DNA of 5,116 nucleotides. Origin: Bacillota bacterium. Lineage in GTDB: Bacteria > Bacillota > Bacilli > Alicyclobacillales > Alicyclobacillaceae. Below the pieces are notes generated by a model that worked only from the letters and a program-made list of their open reading frames with translations, did no database searches and had not been told where the DNA came from. The first letter of the stretch is position 1. Every line of letters starts with the position of its first letter. Both the position numbers and the translations under genes were made by a program. The stretch lies in the NCBI GenBank assembly GCA_021816665.1, contig JAKAXI010000179.1, positions 1 through 5,116 of the forward strand. Direction: 5' to 3'. This document shows, piece by piece, positions 1-4,749 of this stretch.

Positions 1-1
1 C

Positions 2-307
2 AAGGGCTTCTCACTCATCAACGTGTTCAGCCCATGTGTGACGTACAACAAGATCAACACGTACGACTGGTACCGGGAGAATGTCGTCAACCTCGACAAT
101 CGCCCCGACTACGACCCAGCGGACCGCGCGACAGCTATGCGCACCGTGATTGAGACGCACGGACTGTGCACGGGTCTCATCTATAAGGACGACTCGCGCG
201 TCGCGTACGAAGACCAGATTCAGGGTTACGCCAGCCGCCCCCTCTCCGAGGCAGACCTGCGGCTCGAGCGCAAAGTTTTCGAAGAAGCCATTCACGAATT
301 CGCGTGA
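2..307 (+). CDS. korB: 2-oxoacid:ferredoxin oxidoreductase, beta subunit (C-terminal fragment)
   Basis: This is the last 101 codons of a gene whose 5' end lies before the window; the frame is open from base 2 and stops at TGA 305-307. The visible protein starts KGFSLINVFSPCVTYNKINT, followed by YDWYRENV. That block (FSPCVT-NK-NTYDW) is characteristic of the C-terminal part of the thiamine-diphosphate beta subunit of 2-oxoacid:ferredoxin oxidoreductases (KorB/OforB type). With an alpha subunit these enzymes oxidatively decarboxylate 2-oxoglutarate or related 2-oxoacids to acyl-CoA and reduce ferredoxin in the cytoplasm. The family is usually near 290 residues, so about two thirds is missing, including the ThDP-binding and N-terminal cysteine motifs. 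Family assignment is firm. Which 2-oxoacid is used cannot be read from this fragment, so korB is the usual name rather than a proven one. The alpha subunit gene would be expected just upstream. Confidence 0.85.
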   Translation, partial: KGFSLINVFSPCVTYNKINTYDWYRENVVNLDNRPDYDPADRATAMRTVIETHGLCTGLIYKDDSRVAYEDQIQGYASRPLSEADLRLERKVFEEAIHEFA

Positions 308-335
308 CAGACAGATCGATATGGGTGTGTGAATC

Positions 336-367
336 AAGAGGTCAGGAGCATACGCGCCTGACCTCTT
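336..367 (+). terminator. Perfect 11-bp hairpin after the oxidoreductase gene, without a U tract
   Basis: AAGAGGTCAGG (336-346) and CCTGACCTCTT (357-367) are exact reverse complements around a 10-nt loop, 28 bp after the korB-like stop codon. The position suits a transcription terminator, but the hairpin is followed by CCGCCTTGTGAGG, not by a T run, on the + strand. On the - strand it is followed by GATTCACACA, which is no better. It may instead be an mRNA 3'-end stabiliser or processing site, or an attenuator of the next gene, whose SD begins only 9 bases later. Confidence 0.45.
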
Positions 368-376
368 CCGCCTTGT

Positions 377-382
377 GAGGAG
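377..382 (+). promoter_or_regulatory. Ribosome binding site for the TTG-started DUF4149 gene
   Basis: GAGGAG sits 8 nt before the TTG at 391. No ATG or GTG in this frame is equally placed and the upstream frame has no supported start, so this SD fixes the unusual TTG start. Confidence 0.7.
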
Positions 383-390
383 ATGAACGA

Positions 391-882
391 TTGAGAAAAT
401 TGTTGCAGTGGATCTTTTCGCTCGACCTCGCCCTCTGGTTTGGCGGCGGTGTGTACTTCTCCGCGATGGCGGCAGAGGAACTCTCTAATCAACTGAGTCT
501 CTCGCAGTTTGGGCACGTCATCGGCATCCTCTTCCCGCCGTTTTTCACCTTGATGGCGATCACGGCAGTCGTCGGCGCGATCCTCTACATCGTGATCGGG
601 CGAACTAGCGACATGCAGTCCAAGTCGTACACGGTGGGCCTCTGGCTGGTACTGTTTAGCGCGCTCGCTGCGCTCGTCAATCGTCTCATACTACTGCCAA
701 AGGTTCAGCACATCGAGCAGGCCATGGGCCCGCTCGCAAGCGCGAGCAGCGCCGAGTTGCAGCAGTTCGGCATGTGGCACGGCCTGTCCCTAGGTCTACA
801 CTTTCTCGAGATGGCTGCGGTCGCCTTGGTCTGGCTTTGCTTTTCATTGAACACATCGACGACGGGGAGGAATTCGGCGTGA
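391..882 (+). CDS. DUF4149 domain-containing integral membrane protein
   Basis: A 163-residue protein starting at TTG with a good SD (GAGGAG, 8 nt upstream). It is strongly hydrophobic, with four likely membrane segments at about residues 5-27, 43-70, 79-102 and 130-152. Helix 1 carries WFGGGVYF, helix 2 is FPPFFTLMAITAVVGAIL, and the start of helix 4 is MWHGLSLGLHFLEM. The aromatic-glycine first helix and the HGLS motif before the last helix are what I recognise as the DUF4149 (TMEM205-like) family, whose molecular function is not established. The length is normal for the family. It overlaps the next gene by 4 bp (GTGA), so the two are almost certainly co-transcribed and translationally coupled. 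No convincing promoter is visible in the 83 bp upstream, so transcription may read through from the oxidoreductase gene past the hairpin. Family call fairly sure; role unknown. Confidence 0.8.
   Translation: MRKLLQWIFSLDLALWFGGGVYFSAMAAEELSNQLSLSQFGHVIGILFPPFFTLMAITAVVGAILYIVIGRTSDMQSKSYTVGLWLVLFSALAALVNRLILLPKVQHIEQAMGPLASASSAELQQFGMWHGLSLGLHFLEMAAVALVWLCFSLNTSTTGRNSA
864..870 (+). promoter_or_regulatory. Ribosome binding site deciding the GTG start at 879
   Basis: GGGGAGG lies inside the end of the DUF4149 gene, 8 nt before GTG 879. It favours this start over the in-frame ATG at 774, which would overlap the upstream gene by more than 100 bp. Confidence 0.75.
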
Positions 883-1247
883 CAAGAGAAGGTGACAACC
901 ACGACACCGATAATCTGTCTTGGCATTCGGTGCGGTTACCTGAAGGCTGTGCACTCGTTCGTAAACATTCGTTTGAGTACACCACAGCGGCTAACCTGTA
1001 CGACTTGGATTTGTACGAGCACCAGGATGGGTCATGGCACGCGATCGCTCTTCCGCGCGGCGGCAGCCGGGTGATCATCTACGGTTCGAACGTCGTCGAC
1101 ACGGCACAGATGGCGATTCAGGTTGTCGTGGACAAGATTCGACGAGAAGGCCTAGAGGCGTGGGACGAGCCGACGGTCACAGAAGAGGATGCAACGGACG
1201 AGGAAGCCGTGAACGAAGAAGCCGTGAACGACCCGGAGGGTTGTTGA
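879..1247 (+). CDS. Hypothetical protein with acidic pentapeptide-repeat tail, coupled to the DUF4149 gene
   Basis: A 122-residue protein starting at GTG 879, inside a GTGA overlap with the upstream stop and 8 nt after GGGGAGG. The frame stays open upstream to an ATG at 774, but that start lacks an SD and would lie in the DUF4149 coding sequence. There is no signal peptide or membrane helix. Residues about 13-95 look like a small folded alpha/beta domain, with alternating polar and hydrophobic stretches (LYDLDLYEHQDGSWHAIALP, then GGSRVIIYGSNVV) and an amphipathic helix (AQMAIQVVVDKIRREGLEAW). The last 26 residues are very acidic and contain three successive five-residue units, DATDE, EAVNE and EAVND, encoded by a 15-bp tandem repeat. 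I do not recognise a family. The overlap suggests it works with, or is dosed with, the membrane protein, perhaps as a cytoplasmic partner; that is inference only. It is the last gene before a convergent gap. Confidence 0.75.
   Translation: MTREGDNHDTDNLSWHSVRLPEGCALVRKHSFEYTTAANLYDLDLYEHQDGSWHAIALPRGGSRVIIYGSNVVDTAQMAIQVVVDKIRREGLEAWDEPTVTEEDATDEEAVNEEAVNDPEGC
1188..1232 (+). repeat. 3 x 15 bp tandem repeat inside the coding region of the hypothetical protein
   Basis: Units are GATGCAACGGACGAG (1188-1202), GAAGCCGTGAACGAA (1203-1217) and GAAGCCGTGAACGAC (1218-1232). The last two differ only in the final base; the first is degenerate. A 15-bp period keeps the reading frame and adds acidic pentapeptides, so copy number could vary between strains without breaking the gene. 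Confidence 0.75.
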
Positions 1248-1568
1248 GCACTGAGACCTCACATTTTTGGACCGGTCCGCTGTCACTCCGCCTCCGCTGG
1301 CGCCTCCATTAGCGCGGATAACCGCGCATAGCAGCCTATCGCGCACTTTTGCGGGGTGGCATGGTGGATTAGGCAGTTGACAACCGCTTAGCGGACCGGG
1401 ATCGGCTAGATTTCCACCATTTTAAGGCCGCGAAGCGGTTCCGGACCGCTAATTCGGCCACTGTGGACCCAATTCCGAGTGAATAGGCCACGCTGTGCCG
1501 TTATTGCAACCCTTACCGAGCCTTCCCTCACCGAGCCTTCCCTTACCGAGCCTTTGCCCAACTGTGGA
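1248..1568. other. Convergent intergenic gap with inverted repeats, no gene seen
   Basis: This 321-bp stretch lies between the stop of the + strand hypothetical gene and the stop of the - strand yuiD-like gene. I find no supported coding sequence: the few open frames have no SD, and their translations are driven by the 15-bp repeat at 1510-1554. It holds several inverted repeats: a palindrome GGACCGGTCC (1269-1278); a hairpin GCGCGG-ATAA-CCGCGC (1312-1327); CCGC-TTA-GCGG (1384-1394); an 8-bp pair ATGGTGGA (1361-1368) with TCCACCAT (1413-1420); AACCGCTT (1382-1389) with AAGCGGTT (1433-1440); and a 10-bp pair CCGGTCCGCT (1272-1281) with AGCGGACCGG (1390-1399). None is followed by a good T run, so I cannot point to a classical terminator for either converging gene. 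A structured RNA or degraded repeat element is possible. Confidence 0.5.
1510..1554. repeat. 3 x 15 bp tandem repeat downstream of the yuiD-like gene
   Basis: Three head-to-tail units read CCCTTACCGAGCCTT (1510-1524), CCCTCACCGAGCCTT (1525-1539) and CCCTTACCGAGCCTT (1540-1554). Units 1 and 3 are identical and unit 2 has one T to C change. The array ends 14 bp beyond the stop codon of the yuiD-like gene and would lie in its 3' untranslated region. There is no evidence that it is translated. Confidence 0.85.
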
Positions 1569-2057
1569 TTACCACCACTTGCCAAACACAGCGCCAATCA
1601 GTACGCCGATGATGGCCCCGATCACAACCTCCTGCGGTTCGTGTCCGAGAATCTCCTTTAAGCGTTCGCCCTCTTCGGTTGCGGACGCTTCTACTGTCAT
1701 CCCTGACTGCGACATTTCAAGCGCGATGCGGTTCAACAACACAGCGTGCTCACCGGCATGTCTGCGGATCCCCCCAGCGTCGTATAACACGATCGCAGAA
1801 AAAACCACTGCCGTCGCGAAGATCGGGGACTTCACGCCCACAACGTACGCGAGCGCTGTCGTCAGTGCGCAGACACCTGCGGCGTGAGAACTCGGCATTC
1901 CACCCGCGTCGATGACTTTATGAAAATCCCACTTGCGGTGCGTCACGAAGTGAATTGGGACCTTGGAGAGCTGCGCAAAAATGATGGCCGTAAAAGCGGC
2001 CACCAGCGGAGCATTGTGCCAAAGACCTAATAAAAAGTGTATGAAGTCTGTTTTCAT
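1569..2057 (-). CDS. yuiD: YuiD-like divergent PAP2 family (DUF212) membrane protein
   Basis: A protein of 162 residues from ATG 2057; a GTG at 2063 would give 164. I prefer the ATG because GGTGG lies 6 nt before it, while the GTG has GGTGG directly against it. It matches B. subtilis YuiD as I remember it: an N-terminal helix with AIIFAQLSKVPIHF, then AGGMPSSHAAGVCAL (roughly residues 51-65), a DAGGIRRHAGE motif (about 93-103), and a C-terminal LKEILGHEPQEVVIGAIIGV block leading into the last helix. GGMPSSH resembles a phosphatase motif of the type-2 phosphatidate phosphatase (PAP2) superfamily, but the other PAP2 motifs diverge, hence the family name. Four to five membrane segments are likely. 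Enzymatic activity and substrate are unproven; a lipid phosphate is the natural guess. It is transcribed divergently from yunC across a repeat-rich gap. The family call is very sure. Confidence 0.92.
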   Translation of the reverse strand: MKTDFIHFLLGLWHNAPLVAAFTAIIFAQLSKVPIHFVTHRKWDFHKVIDAGGMPSSHAAGVCALTTALAYVVGVKSPIFATAVVFSAIVLYDAGGIRRHAGEHAVLLNRIALEMSQSGMTVEASATEEGERLKEILGHEPQEVVIGAIIGVLIGAVFGKWW

Positions 2058-2107
2058 ATCCACCCACCACTACTCGTCCAAAGTCGCCTATCCAGCAACA
2101 CCATCGT

Positions 2108-2136
2108 ATCATAACCTGCGCACGAACGCCTCATCA
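2108..2136 (-). promoter_or_regulatory. Putative promoter of the yuiD-like gene
   Basis: On the - strand a TATGAT (+ strand 2108-2113) matches the -10 consensus at five of six positions. Seventeen bases upstream is TGATGA (+ strand 2131-2136), a poor -35 that falls in the first unit of the tandem repeat array. The distance to the start codon would give a leader of about 40-45 nt. The weak -35 could indicate activator dependence. Confidence 0.4.
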
Positions 2137-2246
2137 CATGGCGTGAGACAGACACGACCTCTCATCACATGGCGTGAGACAGACACGCACGCCTCATCAC
2201 AGGGAGTGAGAGAGACACCGACGCTTCATCACAGAGCGGCGACAGG
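2130..2246. repeat. Array of 31-32 bp tandem repeats between yuiD and yunC
   Basis: Copies begin at 2130, 2161, 2193 and 2225, spaced 31, 32 and 32 bp. Copies 1 and 2 are identical over their first 27 bases (2130-2156 and 2161-2187). Copy 3 matches copy 2 at 27 of 32 positions. Copy 4 is partial and degenerate (TTCATCACAGAG...). The bases just before copy 1 (CACGAACGC) resemble the tail of a unit, so the array may reach back to about 2118. Each of the first three copies has a small dyad, TCAC-(5 nt)-GTGA, kept in copy 3 although its loop differs. There are no unique spacers, so it is not CRISPR. The whole array sits between the two putative divergent promoters. Confidence 0.85.
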
Positions 2247-2267
2247 TCGGGGCTTATGTACTACACT
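2239..2267 (+). promoter_or_regulatory. yunC: Putative promoter of yunC
   Basis: GCGACA (2239-2244, four of six to TTGACA) and TACACT (2262-2267, four of six to TATAAT) are separated by exactly 17 bp. The -35 lies in the last, degenerate copy of the tandem array. A start near 2274 would give a leader of about 75 nt ending in the yunC SD. Spacing is ideal but both boxes are imperfect. Confidence 0.4.
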
Positions 2268-2290
2268 CGCGCACGGGCGAGGACATACGC

Positions 2291-2329
2291 TGAGTCAGCA
2301 GGGGTCGATCCGTTCGACGGCCCAGCTCA
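2291..2329 (+). promoter_or_regulatory. Imperfect stem-loop in the yunC leader, just before the SD
   Basis: An inner perfect stem GTCGA (2304-2308) / TCGAC (2314-2318) closes a 5-nt loop. It is extended by GGG (2301-2303) with CCC (2321-2323) across a two-base bulge, and by an outer TGAG (2291-2294) with CTCA (2326-2329). It ends 4 nt before the AAGGAGG at 2334-2340. It could affect translation initiation; no known riboswitch is recognised. Confidence 0.35.
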
Positions 2330-2348
2330 AAACAAGGAGGAACCCTAC

Positions 2349-2669
2349 ATGTTGCGTGTTCACGATGTGTATATCAACGACGAACGGTTCCAGGCAACGG
2401 AAGTCAATCTGCCCAAGACGAACCTGCTGATGATCGAGTCTGCATCCGGATATGTGATGTGCGGCGCACTCGATGTCGAACTGCTACGCACAAAGCTTGC
2501 CAACCGCGGAATTATCGCGGCTCGGGCCGTTGGCGTGAAGACGATGGACGACCTCATCAATGGGACGGTCGAATCGTGTACGCAGGCTGCTGAAGCCATC
2601 GGGATCGGCGCGGGAATGCCGATTCGAGAAGCGCTTCTGTGCATGCGCGAACATGAAACACACGCCTAA
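2349..2669 (+). CDS. yunC: YunC family protein (DUF1805)
   Basis: A 106-residue cytoplasmic protein beginning MLRVHDVYINDERFQATEVN. The ATG at 2349 is fixed by AAGGAGG (2334-2340) at 8 nt. The frame is open further upstream to 2256, but that start has no SD and its N-terminus would not look like the family. The protein matches B. subtilis YunC as I recall it: LPKTNLLMIESASGYVMCGA (about residues 20-39), then LDVELL, NRGIIAARAVGVKTMDDLI and a C-terminal GMPIREALLCM. The YxMCGALDV segment with its cysteine is the most typical family block. DUF1805 proteins are about 100 residues, with a known fold but no established biochemical role. The stop is TAA 2667-2669, 73 bp before the DedA gene on the same strand; no terminator lies between, so the two could be co-transcribed. 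The family call is very sure; function unknown. Confidence 0.92.
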   Translation: MLRVHDVYINDERFQATEVNLPKTNLLMIESASGYVMCGALDVELLRTKLANRGIIAARAVGVKTMDDLINGTVESCTQAAEAIGIGAGMPIREALLCMREHETHA

Positions 2670-2706
2670 GTACACTTCTTCTATTCCGTTTTGGCGCAGT
2701 TTCCTG

Positions 2707-2712
2707 TACGAT
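2707..2712 (+). promoter_or_regulatory. Possible -10 element of the DedA gene
   Basis: TACGAT matches TATAAT at four positions, 31 bp before the ATG. The -35 position at 17 bp spacing (TTCCGT, 2684-2689) is poor. A short dyad GATGT (2710-2714) / ACATC (2723-2727) overlaps its downstream edge and could be an operator half-site pair. This is a weak call; read-through from yunC is an equal alternative. Confidence 0.2.
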
Positions 2713-2742
2713 GTGGACTGTGACATCTGACGGAGGTGCCGC

Positions 2743-3360
2743 ATGTCCGCACAACACTTAGGGCTCTTTATTTCCCACTATGGCAATGTCGCGGTGTTTT
2801 TGTTGATGACGCTGGAGAGTGCATGTATTCCAATTCCCAGCGAAGTGGTCATGCCGTTCGCAGGCTACCACGCTTTCACTGCGCACCAGAGCTTCATTGT
2901 CCCGGTTCTGATCGGCACCTTGGCAAACGTCGTCGGCGGGCTCATTGCCTACGCCGTAGGGCGGGCTGGCGGGCGACCTTTCATCCACCGCTACGGCCGT
3001 TACATTCTGCTCAACGACCGACACCTCGAACGGGCCGAACAATGGTTTGCCCGGCGAGGGGAGATCACGGTGTTTGTGACCCGTCTGCTGCCTGCTCTGC
3101 GCACTTTCATTTCTCTGCCAGCTGGTGTCGCCAAAATGCGTCTGTGGCGGTTCATCCTCTACACAGCCATTGGCTCGTTCATTTGGAACTTTGCGTTGAC
3201 AGACGCAGGCTACCAACTTGGACAGCACTGGGAGACGGTTGCGAAGTACACCAAGCCCCTCACGTACATCGGCGCGGTACTCTTAGTCGCAGCCGTCGTG
3301 TGGTTTTGGTTTGGCCGTCGTCGCGCCAGCGCGGGACAGAGAACCCGCCAACAACGGTAG
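2743..3360 (+). CDS. DedA family (SNARE-associated/VTT domain) membrane protein
   Basis: A 205-residue integral membrane protein starting at ATG 2743, 6 nt after GGAGG. Family signatures, in order: LESACIPIPSEVVMPFAG (about residues 24-41), with the acidic residue E25 and the PIPSE turn of a re-entrant loop; GGLIAYAVGRAGG (65-77); and RLLPALRTFISLPAGVAKM (114-132), with the conserved arginines R114 and R120 and the PAG of the second re-entrant loop. Further helices cover about 136-155 and 176-192. The C-terminus is short and very basic (GRRRASAGQRTRQQR), which places it in the cytoplasm by the positive-inside rule. DedA proteins include undecaprenyl-phosphate translocases (UptA of B. subtilis) and members affecting membrane potential, pH and antimicrobial peptide tolerance. 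Which subfamily this is cannot be decided by eye. Its stop codon abuts the stop of the converging HD gene with no bases between. Confidence 0.92.
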   Translation: MSAQHLGLFISHYGNVAVFLLMTLESACIPIPSEVVMPFAGYHAFTAHQSFIVPVLIGTLANVVGGLIAYAVGRAGGRPFIHRYGRYILLNDRHLERAEQWFARRGEITVFVTRLLPALRTFISLPAGVAKMRLWRFILYTAIGSFIWNFALTDAGYQLGQHWETVAKYTKPLTYIGAVLLVAAVVWFWFGRRRASAGQRTRQQR

Positions 3361-4620
3361 CTACAGTGTTCGGTTGAACAAGATGGAGCGAACGCGATCA
3401 AACTGAGGGCCTGTGCCCTCTACCACTTCCTTCGGGACAAAAATGCGGTACTCACTGTCGGGCAGGAGCGCACGCACAACGCGCGACTCCCGGCTGAGTT
3501 CCGTGCGCGTCCCGTCTTCACGCAGCAGCAAAATGCCCTCGCCACGGTACACATACCCTGCGATCTCGGACGCCCTGCCAGAGACGTAGTAGTCTGGGTG
3601 GAAGCCAAGCGACCGAGCCGCAGTGCGCAGTGCCGCCCACTCCTCCACATTTGGCTCCGACCGCAGAACGGGTGAAAACAGTCGCCTGTGCAGAAACCTT
3701 CGCGACAGGTCTGCCAGTACCTCGTCGTGACACTTGGACCAGGTTCGAAACGCGTACAAGAGCGTCGACTCATCCATGGCAAGGTAATCCGCCACCGAGA
3801 CATTGGCCTCGTCCGCACCGATGATCGCCAGAAGTTCCGCAGGTACATCCGGCAGTTCGCCAGATTTGATCAGTTCAGCCGCGCGCCGCAAAATTTGAAA
3901 CACCAACACGTCACTACCTACTGTCACCGGATGCAGGTACACCTGCGTGTACATAAAGTAGCGGGCAAGTATATACTGCTCGACGGTATGCAGGGCGTTT
4001 GCGCGCAATAAGATCTGACCGTCCACCAGTGTGAGTGACCGCAGCAAGCGAGCCAGTTCAAACCGCCCATAGCTGACGCCGGTGTTGAGAGCGTCACGAA
4101 GCAGGTAGTCCATCCGGTCCACGTCGAGTTGGCTCGTGATCAGCGGCTCGACCATCGGATGACGACCCTTTTTCCGCAAAATCCCGACGAGGTCGAGTGG
4201 GAAGTCGTCGTCAACTTCGCTCAAGATGCTGCGAACTTCATCGTCTTCGAGAATGATTCGGTGCGTCCAGTGCTCATGGTGGACGGGGTAAATCGCTTCG
4301 AAGGTGTGTGAAAACGGTCCATGGCCGACATCGTGCAGGAGAGCGGCCGACAAGGCCAACTTGCGATCCCGCTCGTCAGACGGCCACCCACACTCTTGCT
4401 GAAGGTGAATCAAAAGCCGCCGCATCGTTTCATAGGCGCCGAGCGAGTGTGTAAAGCGGCTGTGCTCCGCCCCGTGAAAGGTGAGATACGACGTGCCGAG
4501 TTGGCGGATTCTGCGCAGTCGCTGCACTGCGGCGGTATTCACCAACTGCCAAATCCACGGGTCCTCCACCAGAATTTCATCATGGACAGGGTCCTTCAGG
4601 ACCTTTTCAAAGTGTGGCAT
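3361..4620 (-). CDS. ywfO: HD-domain phosphohydrolase, YwfO-like dNTPase homologue
   Basis: A 419-residue cytoplasmic protein starting at ATG 4620, with GGGAG 7 nt upstream (+ strand 4628-4632). It opens with FEKVLKDPVHDEILVEDPWI, typical of the YwfO/SAMHD1-related group. The HD metal site is complete: H58 in HSRFTHSLG, H96-D97 in LLHDVGHGPFSH, and D168 in SQLDVDRMDYLLRD. H100 and H105 also fit the usual pattern, as does the RIRQLG block at 37-42. After the HD core (to about 240) there is a helical region, then a C-terminal domain from about 325 with short beta-like stretches. Length is close to the roughly 430 residues of B. subtilis YwfO. Related enzymes such as SAMHD1 and enterococcal homologues split dNTPs into deoxynucleoside and triphosphate; the substrate of this one is inferred. 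The gene stands alone, with a terminator upstream and a tail-to-tail junction with the DedA gene. No good promoter was seen in the 72 bp before it. Confidence 0.9.
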   Translation of the reverse strand: MPHFEKVLKDPVHDEILVEDPWIWQLVNTAAVQRLRRIRQLGTSYLTFHGAEHSRFTHSLGAYETMRRLLIHLQQECGWPSDERDRKLALSAALLHDVGHGPFSHTFEAIYPVHHEHWTHRIILEDDEVRSILSEVDDDFPLDLVGILRKKGRHPMVEPLITSQLDVDRMDYLLRDALNTGVSYGRFELARLLRSLTLVDGQILLRANALHTVEQYILARYFMYTQVYLHPVTVGSDVLVFQILRRAAELIKSGELPDVPAELLAIIGADEANVSVADYLAMDESTLLYAFRTWSKCHDEVLADLSRRFLHRRLFSPVLRSEPNVEEWAALRTAARSLGFHPDYYVSGRASEIAGYVYRGEGILLLREDGTRTELSRESRVVRALLPDSEYRIFVPKEVVEGTGPQFDRVRSILFNRTL

Positions 4621-4692
4621 GTCGTCACTCCCGCTTTCGACTCGGCTTGTCCACGCAAACCCCTGGTTTCTCTGTCATTTTTCACAAAAACA

Positions 4693-4745
4693 AAAACCCC
4701 CAGCCCTCCCCGCTCCAAAGTAGGCGGACAGGTACTGGGGGTTTT
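4693..4745 (-). terminator. Rho-independent terminator of the erpA-like gene
   Basis: AAAACCCCCAG (4693-4703) and CTGGGGGTTTT (4735-4745) form a perfect 11-bp stem. An inner CCGC (4710-4713) / GCGG (4724-4727) stem can form inside the 31-nt loop. Read on the - strand the hairpin runs into TTTTTGTTTTTGTG, a good U-rich tract, and begins 4 bp after the erpA-like stop codon. On the + strand it is followed only by the four stem-derived Ts and GTCG, so termination should mainly be leftward. It separates the erpA-like gene from the HD gene, so the HD gene would need its own promoter or partial read-through. Confidence 0.9.
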
Positions 4746-4749
4746 GTCG

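Noticed and set aside
774..878. N-terminal extension of the acidic-tailed protein from an upstream ATG
   Set aside because: It lies inside the DUF4149 coding frame and has no SD, whereas GTG 879 has GGGGAGG at 8 nt and a classic GTGA overlap.
1377..1412. Promoter from the perfect TTGACA at 1377-1382
   Set aside because: The only -10-like sequence (TAGATT, 1407-1412) is 24 bp away, far from the required 16-18 bp, and no + strand gene lies downstream.
1406..1661. Small open frames on both strands over the 15-bp repeat (about 60 residues each)
   Set aside because: No SD, they overlap the yuiD-like gene end, and their apparent pentapeptide repeats follow simply from a 15-bp period.
2130..2246. 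Short regularly spaced repeats that might be a CRISPR array
   Set aside because: Units run directly into each other with no unique spacers, copies degrade quickly, and no cas genes are nearby.
2256..2348. N-terminal extension of YunC from ATG 2256
   Set aside because: No SD, the start would precede the likely transcription start, and the internal ATG at 2349 has an ideal AAGGAGG and matches the family's N-terminus.
2736..3377. Long open frame overlapping the DedA gene in another frame
   Set aside because: It is a shadow of the DedA gene: arginine- and proline-rich, without a family resemblance, while the DedA frame has an SD and clear motifs.
3361..4620. HD dNTPase as part of an anti-phage defence island
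   Set aside because: Although dNTPases can act in defence, this is the widespread housekeeping YwfO type, with no defence partner or mobile element beside it.
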